13,494 nucleotides of DNA from the NCBI GenBank assembly GCA_027451305.1, contig DAIDJQ010000040.1:1-13494 (forward strand), written 5' to 3'. Position numbers and translations under genes: made by a program. Below are positions 6,000-12,523 of this stretch, one piece after another (the first letter of the stretch is position 1; every line of letters begins with the position of its first letter). Below the pieces are notes generated by a model, which made no database searches, was not told the DNA's origin, and saw only the letters and a program-made list of their open reading frames with translations. Source of the DNA: Cellulomonas sp. (lineage in GTDB: Bacteria > Actinomycetota > Actinomycetes > Actinomycetales > Cellulomonadaceae).

Positions 6000-7061
6000 T
6001 TACGACGCACGCGCCGTGTCGCTCGCCGCCCCGCCTCTCCCCGGGCTGCGCAGCACCCGCAGCGTCCGCTTCGCGAGCGGCAGCGCACGGCTCCACACGT
6101 CGTACAGCGGCGAGAACGGCACGTCGAGGGTGCCGACCATGACGTCCTCGTGCTTGGCCAGGCTGCGCTTGAAGTCGCTGATCCCGTCATTGAGGAGGCC
6201 GTTGAAGTCGAACCGCTTCAGCCCGTCCTGCTGCGCGATCTCCACGGTGCGCCAGTAGACGGGTGTGGTGGCGCGCATCTTCCGCCCCGCGGCGTTGGAG
6301 CCGCCGTAGAGCTGGAACGACGTGCGCGAGGAGTTGATGCACCACGAGAAGCACACCGGCGCCCCGCCGTCGTACGCCGCCACCAGCACGGAGCGCGGCC
6401 CCAGCTCCCGGTGCACCGACAGGTAGTAGTCGTCGGAGTGCAGCGCGAAGTCGGCGCGGCTGGCAGTCTCCCGGTACACGTCGAGGACGGCGCGGACGGC
6501 GTCCTCGTCCTCGACGCGGCGGATGTCCATGCCGTCGCGGGCCGCCTTGCGGATGTCGTGGCGAGGCGAGCGGTCCATGTCGGCGAGCAGCTGGTCGGGC
6601 GTCCTCGTCAGGTCCAGCACCACCGTCGCCGGGACGAGGATGGTGGGCCCGCCCCGACGCACGCCCGGCAGCTCGGGCCCGGTACCCGCGGCCCAGTCGG
6701 GCTCGAGCGTGACCCCGATGCCGCCGACGTTTTCCCGGCACCACTCCACGACGGCGCCCGCCACCGCCGCGCGACGCTCCGAGCGGTCGCCCGTCTCCTC
6801 GTCGTCCCCGAGGACCACCGGGCCGCGCGGCACGTACGACAGGCGGCCGAACGGCGCCGGGAGCCGCCGGACGAGTACCTGCGCGAGGCCGAGGAGCGTG
6901 CCACCGTCCGTCACGCGCAGCCGGTGCGCGGTCCACGCCCCAGCGGCCTTCACCTGGCCCCACCCCCACAGCTGCAGCGGGTGCCCACCCAGCGCGAGGA
7001 CGTCGCCGTCCCACGCGTCGCGGGAGGTGACCAGGTCGGCCGTCAGCGCGGTCGGCGGCAC
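6000..7061 (-). CDS. FemX/FemAB-family aminoacyltransferase (high-GC, native-looking copy)
   Basis: A 353-residue Fem-family protein with a double GNAT fold, expected to transfer an amino acid from aminoacyl-tRNA to lipid II or a similar acceptor. Visible features are LQLWGWGQVKAA near the N-terminus (the QSWEWG-like Fem signature), PRHDIRKAARDGM in mid-protein (the basic linker motif of the family), the second acetyltransferase half (SVLVAAYDGGAPVCFSW), and the C-terminal FDFNGLLNDGISDFKRSL (the 'G..dg...FKr.f' Fem motif). The start is GTG at 7061, one base after the gnd stop, with GAGG 6 bases ahead inside gnd. Earlier in-frame ATGs would lie within gnd. Third positions are almost all G or C, unlike the Fem-type gene at 2603-3673. 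It is translationally coupled to gnd, an unusual partner. A GNAT with another cell-envelope acceptor cannot be excluded. Confidence 0.82.
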   Translation of the reverse strand: MPPTALTADLVTSRDAWDGDVLALGGHPLQLWGWGQVKAAGAWTAHRLRVTDGGTLLGLAQVLVRRLPAPFGRLSYVPRGPVVLGDDEETGDRSERRAAVAGAVVEWCRENVGGIGVTLEPDWAAGTGPELPGVRRGGPTILVPATVVLDLTRTPDQLLADMDRSPRHDIRKAARDGMDIRRVEDEDAVRAVLDVYRETASRADFALHSDDYYLSVHRELGPRSVLVAAYDGGAPVCFSWCINSSRTSFQLYGGSNAAGRKMRATTPVYWRTVEIAQQDGLKRFDFNGLLNDGISDFKRSLAKHEDVMVGTLDVPFSPLYDVWSRALPLAKRTLRVLRSPGRGGAASDTARAS

Positions 7062-7062
7062 G

Positions 7063-8523
7063 TCAGGCCTCGCTCTCCTGCCGGTTGCCGGACCAGTCGG
7101 TGTGGAAGTACCCGTCCTTGTCCACCCGCTGGTAGGTGTGCGCGCCGAAGAAGTCCCGTTGGGACTGGATGAGGGCGGCCGGCAGCCGCTGCGCACGCAC
7201 CCCGTCGTAGTACGCCAGTGACGAGGCGAACGCGGGGGCGGGGACCCCGTGCAGCGCGGCGGCGGCCACCACGCGACGCCATGCGGCGAGCCCGTCGCCG
7301 ATCACGCCGGCGAAGTACGGGTCGGCGATCAGCAGCGGCAGCTGCGGGTCGCGCTCGTACGCCTCGGTGATCCGCCCCAGGAACCGGGCCCGGATGATGC
7401 ACCCACCGCGCCAGATCCGGGCCATCGCACCCCGGTCCACGTCCCAGCCGTTCAGGGCCGACGCGGCCGCGATCTGGTCGAACCCCTGCGAGTACGCGAC
7501 CACCTTCGACGCGTACAAGGCGGCCCGCACGTCCTCGATGAAGGCCTCCGCGTCCTCGACCGCCCAGGGCTGCGTCGCGGCCGGCAGCACCCCCCGGGCC
7601 GCGTCACGCTGGGCGAGGCCACCGGACAGGGCGCGGGCGAACGTCGCCTCCGCGATCCCCGTGATCGGCACCCCCAGGTCCAGCGCGTTCTGCACGGTCC
7701 AACGACCGGTGCCCTTCTGCTCGGCCCGGTCGGCGACCACGTCGACGAACGCGGCGCCGGTCTCGGCGTCCACGTGGTGCAGCACGTCCGCGGTGATCTC
7801 GATCAGGTACGACTCCAGGTCCCCGGAGTTCCAGGTGGCGAACACGTCCCCGATCGCCGCGGCCGAGGCACCCAGGCCCTGGCGCAGCAGGTCGTACGCC
7901 TCGGCGATCAGCTGCATGTCCGCGTACTCGATGCCGTTGTGCACCATCTTGACGAAGTGCCCCGCACCGCCCGGGCCGACGTGCGTGCAGCACGGCTGCC
8001 CGTCCACGTGCGCCGAGATCGCCTCGAGCATCGGACCGAGGGTCGCGTACGCCTCCACCGTGCCGCCCGGCATGATCGACGGCCCGTTCAACGCACCCTC
8101 CTCACCACCCGAGACCCCGGTGCCGACGAAGTGCAGACCCTTCTCCCGCAGCGCCGCCTCGCGGCGGACGGTGTCCGGGAAGTGCGCGTTCCCCGCGTCG
8201 ACGACGATGTCGCCCGGCTCCAGCAGCGGCACCAGCTCGTCGATCACCGCGTCGGTCGGTGCACCCGCCTTGACCATCACGATCACCGTGCGCGGGCGGA
8301 CCAGGCTGCCGACGAACTGCTCCATCGACGAGGACGGCACGAACACGCCCTCGTCCCCGTGCTCGGCCACCAGCGAGTCGGTCCGTGCCTGCGACCGGTT
8401 GTGCAGGGCCACCGTGTACCCGTGCCGAGCCAGGTTCCGGGCCAGGTTCCGACCCATCACCGCCAGACCGGTGACACCGATCTGGGCCGTGGGGGTGGCT
8501 GTCGACGTGCTGCTGACGGACAT
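7063..8523 (-). CDS. gnd: 6-phosphogluconate dehydrogenase, NADP-dependent
   Basis: The third enzyme of the oxidative pentose phosphate pathway. It oxidatively decarboxylates 6-phosphogluconate to ribulose 5-phosphate, making NADPH, in the cytosol. The length of 486 residues fits the long GND family. The Rossmann dinucleotide site is GVTGLAVMGRNLARNL (16-31), with NRS (42-44) at the end of strand 2, as in NADP-using members. The substrate signature GVSGGEEGALNGPSIMPGG (136-154) is intact, as are the catalytic Lys192 and Glu199 in GHFVKMVHNGIEY. The C-terminal helical domain contains RIWRGGCIIRA and ends with the flexible tail FHTDWSGNRQE. The ATG at 8523 has AAGGAG (8536-8531) 7 bases ahead. 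A TAGGCT box at 8565-8560 is a plausible -10 element. The stop is one base before the start of the FemX-like gene. Nothing is missing from the active site. Confidence 0.97.
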   Translation of the reverse strand: MSVSSTSTATPTAQIGVTGLAVMGRNLARNLARHGYTVALHNRSQARTDSLVAEHGDEGVFVPSSSMEQFVGSLVRPRTVIVMVKAGAPTDAVIDELVPLLEPGDIVVDAGNAHFPDTVRREAALREKGLHFVGTGVSGGEEGALNGPSIMPGGTVEAYATLGPMLEAISAHVDGQPCCTHVGPGGAGHFVKMVHNGIEYADMQLIAEAYDLLRQGLGASAAAIGDVFATWNSGDLESYLIEITADVLHHVDAETGAAFVDVVADRAEQKGTGRWTVQNALDLGVPITGIAEATFARALSGGLAQRDAARGVLPAATQPWAVEDAEAFIEDVRAALYASKVVAYSQGFDQIAAASALNGWDVDRGAMARIWRGGCIIRARFLGRITEAYERDPQLPLLIADPYFAGVIGDGLAAWRRVVAAAALHGVPAPAFASSLAYYDGVRAQRLPAALIQSQRDFFGAHTYQRVDKDGYFHTDWSGNRQESEA

Positions 8524-8530
8524 TCGAGCG

Positions 8531-8536
8531 CTCCTT
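8531..8536 (-). promoter_or_regulatory. Shine-Dalgarno for gnd
   Basis: AAGGAG on the minus strand lies 7 bases before the gnd ATG at 8523, which confirms that start. Confidence 0.65.
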
Positions 8537-8559
8537 CAGGTCGCGATGTGCCGCCGGTC

Positions 8560-8565
8560 AGCCTA
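8560..8565 (-). promoter_or_regulatory. Putative -10 box for gnd
   Basis: TAGGCT on the minus strand fits the actinobacterial TAnnnT -10 pattern. It would place transcription start near 8553, giving a leader of about 30 bases that includes the AAGGAG site. No clear -35 is seen. Confidence 0.35.
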
Positions 8566-8623
8566 GTGCGGGCGCGTGAGCCGCCCCGCGGCGTGCCGGG
8601 ACCCGGACAGGTCCGCCCCTGCG

Positions 8624-8629
8624 TACGCT
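8624..8629 (+). promoter_or_regulatory. -10 box for a leaderless DUF3000 transcript
   Basis: TACGCT is followed by exactly six bases (GCCGCC) and then the GTG start at 8636. There is no Shine-Dalgarno. This is the classic geometry of an actinobacterial leaderless mRNA in which the start codon is the first transcribed triplet. The same arrangement occurs at 9925-9939. Confidence 0.55.
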
Positions 8630-8635
8630 GCCGCC

Positions 8636-9214
8636 GTGGCTGCCTCGGACGACGTGCCGGCGGTGTTCGTGCGCGCTCTCCGGTCGCTGCGAGCGGTCGC
8701 CGTCCGCCCCGAGGTGGTGCTCGACGAGGTGCCCGGACCGTCCCGGATCGCCCCGTACACCGCCGCTCTGACGGCCGAGGTCCGGTCCGCCCGCCGGTCG
8801 GTGGCCGCCGACGAGCTCGCCTCCGGCCGCTTCGTGGTGCTGCACGACCCGGAGGGTCAGGAGGCCTGGGAAGGTCGGTTCCGCCTGGTGACGCTCGTCC
8901 GAGCGGGGCTCGACCGCGAGGTCGGCGCCGATCCCCTGCTGGCCGAGGTGGCCTGGTCCTGGTTCCTCGACTCGTTGGCCGAGGAGGGCGTCCCGCCGCA
9001 CGCTCTCGGCGGCACCGTCACGCGCGTGCTCTCGCAGAGCTTCGGGTCCCTCGGGCCGCGCGAGGAGAGCACCGAGCTGGAGATCCGTGCCTCGTGGACC
9101 GCGGCCGACGAAGAGCTGGGCCCGCACCTGCTCGCGTGGACCCGGCTGCTGTGCACCGCGGCCGGTCTCGAGCCGCTGCCGGAGGGCGTGGTGCCGCTCA
9201 GCCCCCGTCGCTGA
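8636..9214 (+). CDS. DUF3000 family protein
   Basis: A 192-residue soluble protein of the actinobacterial DUF3000 family, whose function is not established. It is recognised by overall sequence and by position before an HRDC/RNase D gene. Internal landmarks are VRPEVVLDEVPGPSRIAPYTAAL near the N-terminus (residues ~22-44), a basic-acidic stretch with SGRFVVLHDPEGQEAWEGRFRLVTLVRA, and AEVAWSWFLDSL followed by GGTVTRVLSQSFG. The C-terminus carries EIRASWTA and LGPHLLAWTRLLCTAAGLEPLPEGVVPL. There is no signal peptide or membrane segment. The start is GTG at 8636, because a -10 box lies six bases upstream and no ribosome site supports the earlier in-frame GTG at 8576, which would lie before that promoter. 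It is divergent from gnd across 112 bases. A hairpin follows 56 bases after its stop. Confidence 0.85.
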   Translation: MAASDDVPAVFVRALRSLRAVAVRPEVVLDEVPGPSRIAPYTAALTAEVRSARRSVAADELASGRFVVLHDPEGQEAWEGRFRLVTLVRAGLDREVGADPLLAEVAWSWFLDSLAEEGVPPHALGGTVTRVLSQSFGSLGPREESTELEIRASWTAADEELGPHLLAWTRLLCTAAGLEPLPEGVVPLSPRR

Positions 9215-9269
9215 CCTGCGACCGGGCCGACTGCACGGCCGATGCCCAGTTTGTCTCCCCCGTTGGTGT

Positions 9270-9287
9270 GGCGGCGCCGTCGCCGCC
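9270..9287 (+). terminator. Hairpin between DUF3000 and the LuxR gene
   Basis: GGCGGCG (9270-9276) and CGCCGCC (9281-9287) form a perfect 7-bp stem with a 4-base loop, 56 bases past the DUF3000 stop and 46 before the LuxR gene start. There is no T-run. It could be a terminator or part of the leader of the next gene. Confidence 0.35.
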
Positions 9288-9332
9288 GACGCGCCGGCTC
9301 AAGCCGTCGGCACGCGCTGCCGATGGGCCCGT

Positions 9333-9827
9333 GTGAGCATCCAGCCACTGCACCGCGACCTGCGCCTGCAGGGTGTGCCGCGGTCCCGGCCGGGAGGTCT
9401 GGCGCCCGCACCGACCCGGCCGTCGTCGTGCGTCGTCGTCGACGACCTCAACGGTACTGCCGGCGCCGCCACGCTCGACAGCCTGCAGGGACGCGACCTG
9501 ACCACCGTGGTGGTGCTCGCACGGCGGGCCGATCCGGAGCAGCTGTGCACGCTGCTGGCTGCAGGGCTGCGCGGTGCGGCGGTCGCCATGCCGCAACCGC
9601 GGGTCGAGCGGGTGGGTGCGACCCCGGCCACGGCCGACCTCTCGGCACGTGAGGTCGGCGTGCTGCGGCACGTGGCCGACGGCCGCTCCAACCGCGAGGT
9701 CGGTGAGCACCTGGGGCTGTCATCCCTCACGGTGAAGAGCCACCTCGCCCGCATCTCCCGCAAGCTCGGCACCGGTGACCGCGCACAGCTCGTCGCGATC
9801 GCGATCCGCGCCGGGCTCCTCGACTGA
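9333..9827 (+). CDS. Small orphan LuxR-type transcriptional regulator
   Basis: A 164-residue DNA-binding protein. Residues 102-164 form a complete LuxR/GerE helix-turn-helix (LSAREVGVLRHVADGRSN, then the recognition helix region SSLTVKSHLARISRKLG). The N-terminal ~100 residues resemble only the last part of a response-regulator receiver (TVVVLARRADPEQLCTLLAAGLRGAAV, like beta4-alpha4-beta5). They lack the acidic pocket and phospho-acceptor Asp of a working receiver, so control by a histidine kinase is unlikely. The GTG at 9333 is chosen because coding-type sequence begins there. No ribosome site or clear -10 box is visible, so the start is uncertain, and a GTG slightly upstream (about 9309) is an alternative. 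From memory, a LuxR-type gene between DUF3000 and RNase D is also found in other actinobacteria, which suggests a conserved though unknown role. Confidence 0.75.
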   Translation: MSIQPLHRDLRLQGVPRSRPGGLAPAPTRPSSCVVVDDLNGTAGAATLDSLQGRDLTTVVVLARRADPEQLCTLLAAGLRGAAVAMPQPRVERVGATPATADLSAREVGVLRHVADGRSNREVGEHLGLSSLTVKSHLARISRKLGTGDRAQLVAIAIRAGLLD

Positions 9828-9860
9828 GTCGCGGGCCCACGGTCCGGCCCCTGATCAGGA

Positions 9861-9882
9861 CCGGAGCCATGGCTGGCTCCGG
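9861..9882 (+). terminator. Terminator-like hairpin after the LuxR gene
   Basis: CCGGAGCC (9861-9868) and GGCTCCGG (9875-9882) form a perfect 8-bp stem with a 6-base loop, 33 bases after the LuxR stop. It is preceded by a further inverted repeat (GGTCC 9841-9845 / GGACC 9858-9862), which contains the perfect palindrome CCTGATCAGG. No T-run follows. It would separate the LuxR transcript from the leaderless RNase D gene. Confidence 0.5.
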
Positions 9883-9924
9883 CGGCGCGCGGGCTCGGTG
9901 CGCGGGGGACGGCCCGGCCTCGCC

Positions 9925-9930
9925 TACGGT
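9925..9930 (+). promoter_or_regulatory. -10 box for a leaderless RNase D transcript
   Basis: TACGGT is followed by six bases (GGGCAT) and then the GTG start at 9937, with no Shine-Dalgarno. The geometry is identical to that at 8624-8638. Confidence 0.55.
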
Positions 9931-9936
9931 GGGCAT

Positions 9937-11211
9937 GTGACGCACGAGCCCGACGAGGTCGACGTCGTCGGCGAACCTGCGGACGACGAGACCACCGGCA
10001 CCGAGATCGAGGTGGTCCCGCTCACCGAGCCGGCCGAGGGCATCCCCCCGGTGACCGACACCTCGCCCGCCCTGGCCGCCGTGGTGGAGGCGTTCGGCAA
10101 CGGCACCGGCCCGGTGGCGGTCGACGCGGAGCGCGCCTCGGGCTACCGCTACGGCCAGCGCACGTACCTCGTGCAGCTCCGACGTGAGGGGGCCGGGACG
10201 GCCCTGATCGACCCCGTGGCGCTGCCGGACCTGTCGACGCTGTCCGAGGCGCTGGTCGGGGTCGAGTGGGTGCTGCACGCAGCGTCGCAGGACCTGCCCG
10301 GCCTGGCCGAGCAGGGGCTGCGCCCCTCGCGCGTCTTCGACACCGAGCTCGCGGCCCGCCTGCTCGGCATGGAGCGGGTCGGCCTCGCGGCGGTGGTGGC
10401 GGAGACGCTCGGCCTCGGCCTGGCCAAGGAGCACTCGGCGGTCGACTGGTCCACCCGGCCGCTGCCCTTGGAGTGGCTGCGGTACGCGGCGCTCGATGTC
10501 GAGCTGCTCGTGCCGGTCCGCGAGATCCTCGCCGAGCGGCTCGCCGCCGCGGGCAAGGCGGAGTGGGCGGCCCAGGAGTTCGAGGCCGAACGCACGGCCG
10601 GCCCCCCGGTGCCACGCGTCGAGCCGTGGCGGCGCGTCTCCGGGCTGCACGCGATCCGGGACCCGCGCCGGCTGGCCGTCGTGCGGGAGCTATGGGCCAC
10701 ACGGGACCAGAACGCCCGGCAGCGCGACATCTCCCCAGGGCGGGTGCTCCCCGACCACGCCATCGTGGCGGCCGCCCAGGCGCTGCCGCGCTCGGTCGCC
10801 CAGCTCGTGGCACTGCCGCAGTTCGCCGGCAATGGCACCCGCCGCCGGGCACCCCTCTGGCAGTCCGCCGTCGACCGGGCGTTCGCCCTCCCTGACGCCG
10901 AGCTGCCGAGCGTGCGCGGCCCCCGCTCGGACGCCCCGCCACCGCCGCGCGCGTGGGTGGACCGCGACCCCGATGCGGCCGCACGGCTCGCCGCGGCCAG
11001 GTCCGCGATCTCGGCCACCTCGCAGGCCTGGAACGTGCCGGCAGAGAACCTCCTTCAGCCGGACCTGCTCCGCCGGCTCTGCTGGTCGCCGCCCGTCCCG
11101 GCGGACCTGCCGGCGGTGCGCGCGGTGCTCGAGGCGGGCGGCGCCCGGCCGTGGCAGATCGACCTGATGGCACCCCTGCTGACCCCGACGCTGGGAGCCA
11201 CCGCACACTGA
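9937..11211 (+). CDS. rnd: Ribonuclease D with HRDC domain
   Basis: A 424-residue DEDDy 3'-5' exoribonuclease of the RNase D family, acting in the cytosol on structured RNA 3' ends such as tRNA precursors. After an acidic, poorly structured N-terminus of about 40 residues, the catalytic residues are all visible: Asp63 and Glu65 in VAVDAERASGY (Exo I), Asp119 in LHAASQDLPGL (Exo II), and Tyr183 and Asp187 in LRYAALDVELL (Exo III). The HRDC nucleic-acid-binding domain spans about 243-315 (RDPRRLAVVRELWATRDQ through LVALPQF). A C-terminal region of about 100 residues follows, as in other actinobacterial members. The GTG at 9937 is preferred over upstream in-frame starts because it lies six bases after a -10 box. 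Many actinobacterial members are annotated only as 'HRDC domain-containing protein', but the complete DEDDy set here supports an active nuclease. Confidence 0.92.
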   Translation: MTHEPDEVDVVGEPADDETTGTEIEVVPLTEPAEGIPPVTDTSPALAAVVEAFGNGTGPVAVDAERASGYRYGQRTYLVQLRREGAGTALIDPVALPDLSTLSEALVGVEWVLHAASQDLPGLAEQGLRPSRVFDTELAARLLGMERVGLAAVVAETLGLGLAKEHSAVDWSTRPLPLEWLRYAALDVELLVPVREILAERLAAAGKAEWAAQEFEAERTAGPPVPRVEPWRRVSGLHAIRDPRRLAVVRELWATRDQNARQRDISPGRVLPDHAIVAAAQALPRSVAQLVALPQFAGNGTRRRAPLWQSAVDRAFALPDAELPSVRGPRSDAPPPPRAWVDRDPDAAARLAAARSAISATSQAWNVPAENLLQPDLLRRLCWSPPVPADLPAVRAVLEAGGARPWQIDLMAPLLTPTLGATAH

Positions 11212-11220
11212 CGGCGCGGT

Positions 11221-11236
11221 GTTACTCTTCGGTAGC
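11221..11236 (+). promoter_or_regulatory. Imperfect inverted repeat overlapping a -10 box before fadA
   Basis: GTTAC (11221-11225) and GTAGC (11232-11236) form a dyad with one mismatch around a 6-base spacer. The right arm overlaps TAGCCT (11233-11238), a plausible -10 box that would give a leader of about 60 bases. The placement suits a repressor operator for the beta-oxidation genes, such as a TetR-type regulator, but no particular regulator can be named. Confidence 0.3.
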
Positions 11237-11292
11237 CTTCTCAGTCTGGGACGTAGGTCCTGACCAGAGGCGTTCGTGGACACCGTCGTCCC

Positions 11293-11298
11293 AGGAGG
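11293..11298 (+). promoter_or_regulatory. Shine-Dalgarno for fadA
   Basis: AGGAGG lies 4 bases before the ATG at 11303. It decides the start against the in-frame GTG at 11276, which has no ribosome site. Confidence 0.65.
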
Positions 11299-11302
11299 CC
11301 TG

Positions 11303-12523
11303 ATGCCGACCTCGTCGCGCACCGTCCGGTCCGTCGCGTTCGTCGACGGTGTCCGTACGCCCTTCGGCCGGGCGCGCCCGGACGGGCTCTACGCGCACAC
11401 CCGTGCGGACGACCTGGTCGTCCGCACCGTCCGCGAGCTCCTTCGCCGGCACCCGGAGCTGACGCCCGATCGGATCGACGACGTGGCGATCGCCGCCGCG
11501 ACCCAGTCGGGCGACCAGGGCCTCACCCTCGGCCGCACGGTCGGGGTGCTGGCCGGCCTGCCCCGCACGGTGCCCGGGTTCGCGGTCGACCGCATGTGCG
11601 CCGGTGCCATGACGGCCGTCACGGCCACGGCGTCGGCGATCGCCGTCGGCGCGCAGGACGTCACGGTGGCCGGTGGTGTCGAGCACATGGGCCACCACCC
11701 GATGGGCTCCGGCGCCGAGCCCAACCCTCGCTTCCTCGTCGAGCGGCTGGTCGACCCGGAGGCGCTGAACATGGGCGCCACCGCGGAGAACCTGCACGAC
11801 CGGTTCCCCGACCTGACGAGGGCGCGGGCCGACGCGTTCGGCGTCGCGAGCCAGGCCCGGTACGCCGCCGCGCTCGCGGCCGGGAAGATCGACCCGGACC
11901 TGGTGCCGGTGGCCGTCCGCGACCCGGAGCGGGGCTGGGGCCTGGCCACGGCGGACGAGCCGCCCCGGCCGGGCACCACGCTCGAGGCGATCGCCGACCT
12001 GCCGACGCCGTTCCGCCCCGGCGGCCGGGTGACTGCCGCGACCTCCGCGCCCCTGACCGACGGAGCCGCATCGTGCCTGCTGGTGGCCGAGGACGTCGCG
12101 ACCGAGCTCGGGCTCCCGGTGCGGATGCGCCTGGTCGGCTTCGCCTACGCGGGCGTCGACCCGGCCGTGATGGGCCTCGGGCCCGTGCCGGCGACCGAGC
12201 GCGCGCTGCAGCGAGCCGGGCTGACGATCGACGACATCGGGTTGTTCGAGATCAACGAGGCCTTCGCCGTCCAGGTGCTCTCGTTCCTCGACGCCTTCGG
12301 CATCGCGGACGACGACCCTCGCGTCAACCCGTACGGCGGCGCCCTGGCGGTGGGTCACCCCCTGGCGTCGTCCGGGGTGCGCCTGATGATCCAGCTCGCC
12401 CGGCAGCTCGCCGAGCGGCCCGACGTCCGCTACGGGCTGACCGCCATGTGCGTGGGCCTCGGCCAGGGCGGTGCCGTGATCTGGGAGAACCCGAACCACC
12501 CCGACGCCGGGAGCGCACGATGA
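11303..12523 (+). CDS. fadA: Acetyl-CoA C-acyltransferase (thiolase)
   Basis: A 406-residue degradative thiolase that cleaves 3-ketoacyl-CoA with CoA to acetyl-CoA and a shortened acyl-CoA, the last step of beta-oxidation in the cytosol. The catalytic set is complete: nucleophile Cys99 in VDRMCAGAM, NEAF at 318-321, His352 in AVGHPLASSG, and the acid/base Cys383 in TAMCVGLGQGG. GGVEHMGHHPMG (124-135) is the usual substrate loop, with the 'ghxpmg' pattern of the FadA/FadI type. Length matches the family. The start follows AGGAGG. The last four bases overlap the next gene (ATGA), so the two are translationally coupled and the products probably form the trifunctional complex. A biosynthetic acetoacetyl-CoA thiolase is less likely given the partner gene. 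Confidence 0.93.
   Translation: MPTSSRTVRSVAFVDGVRTPFGRARPDGLYAHTRADDLVVRTVRELLRRHPELTPDRIDDVAIAAATQSGDQGLTLGRTVGVLAGLPRTVPGFAVDRMCAGAMTAVTATASAIAVGAQDVTVAGGVEHMGHHPMGSGAEPNPRFLVERLVDPEALNMGATAENLHDRFPDLTRARADAFGVASQARYAAALAAGKIDPDLVPVAVRDPERGWGLATADEPPRPGTTLEAIADLPTPFRPGGRVTAATSAPLTDGAASCLLVAEDVATELGLPVRMRLVGFAYAGVDPAVMGLGPVPATERALQRAGLTIDDIGLFEINEAFAVQVLSFLDAFGIADDDPRVNPYGGALAVGHPLASSGVRLMIQLARQLAERPDVRYGLTAMCVGLGQGGAVIWENPNHPDAGSAR

Noticed and set aside
5836..6096. Extension of MurJ back to an ATG at 6096
   Set aside because: It would overlap the 3' end of the FemX-like gene by about 97 bases, the added residues look random, and GC by codon position is abnormal in that frame upstream of 5835.
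4801..6258. Long open frame on the + strand across murJ and the second FemX gene
   Set aside because: It is antisense to clear MurJ motifs and has a low-complexity Arg/Gly/Glu-rich translation. High GC commonly keeps such frames open.
7249..9336. Very long + strand open frame opposite gnd, running through DUF3000
   Set aside because: The translation is Arg/His/Val-rich with no family features, and the opposite strand encodes a complete 6-phosphogluconate dehydrogenase.
11276..11302. Earlier GTG start for the thiolase
   Set aside because: It has no Shine-Dalgarno, whereas AGGAGG lies at the correct distance from the ATG at 11303, and the family motif starts soon after that ATG.
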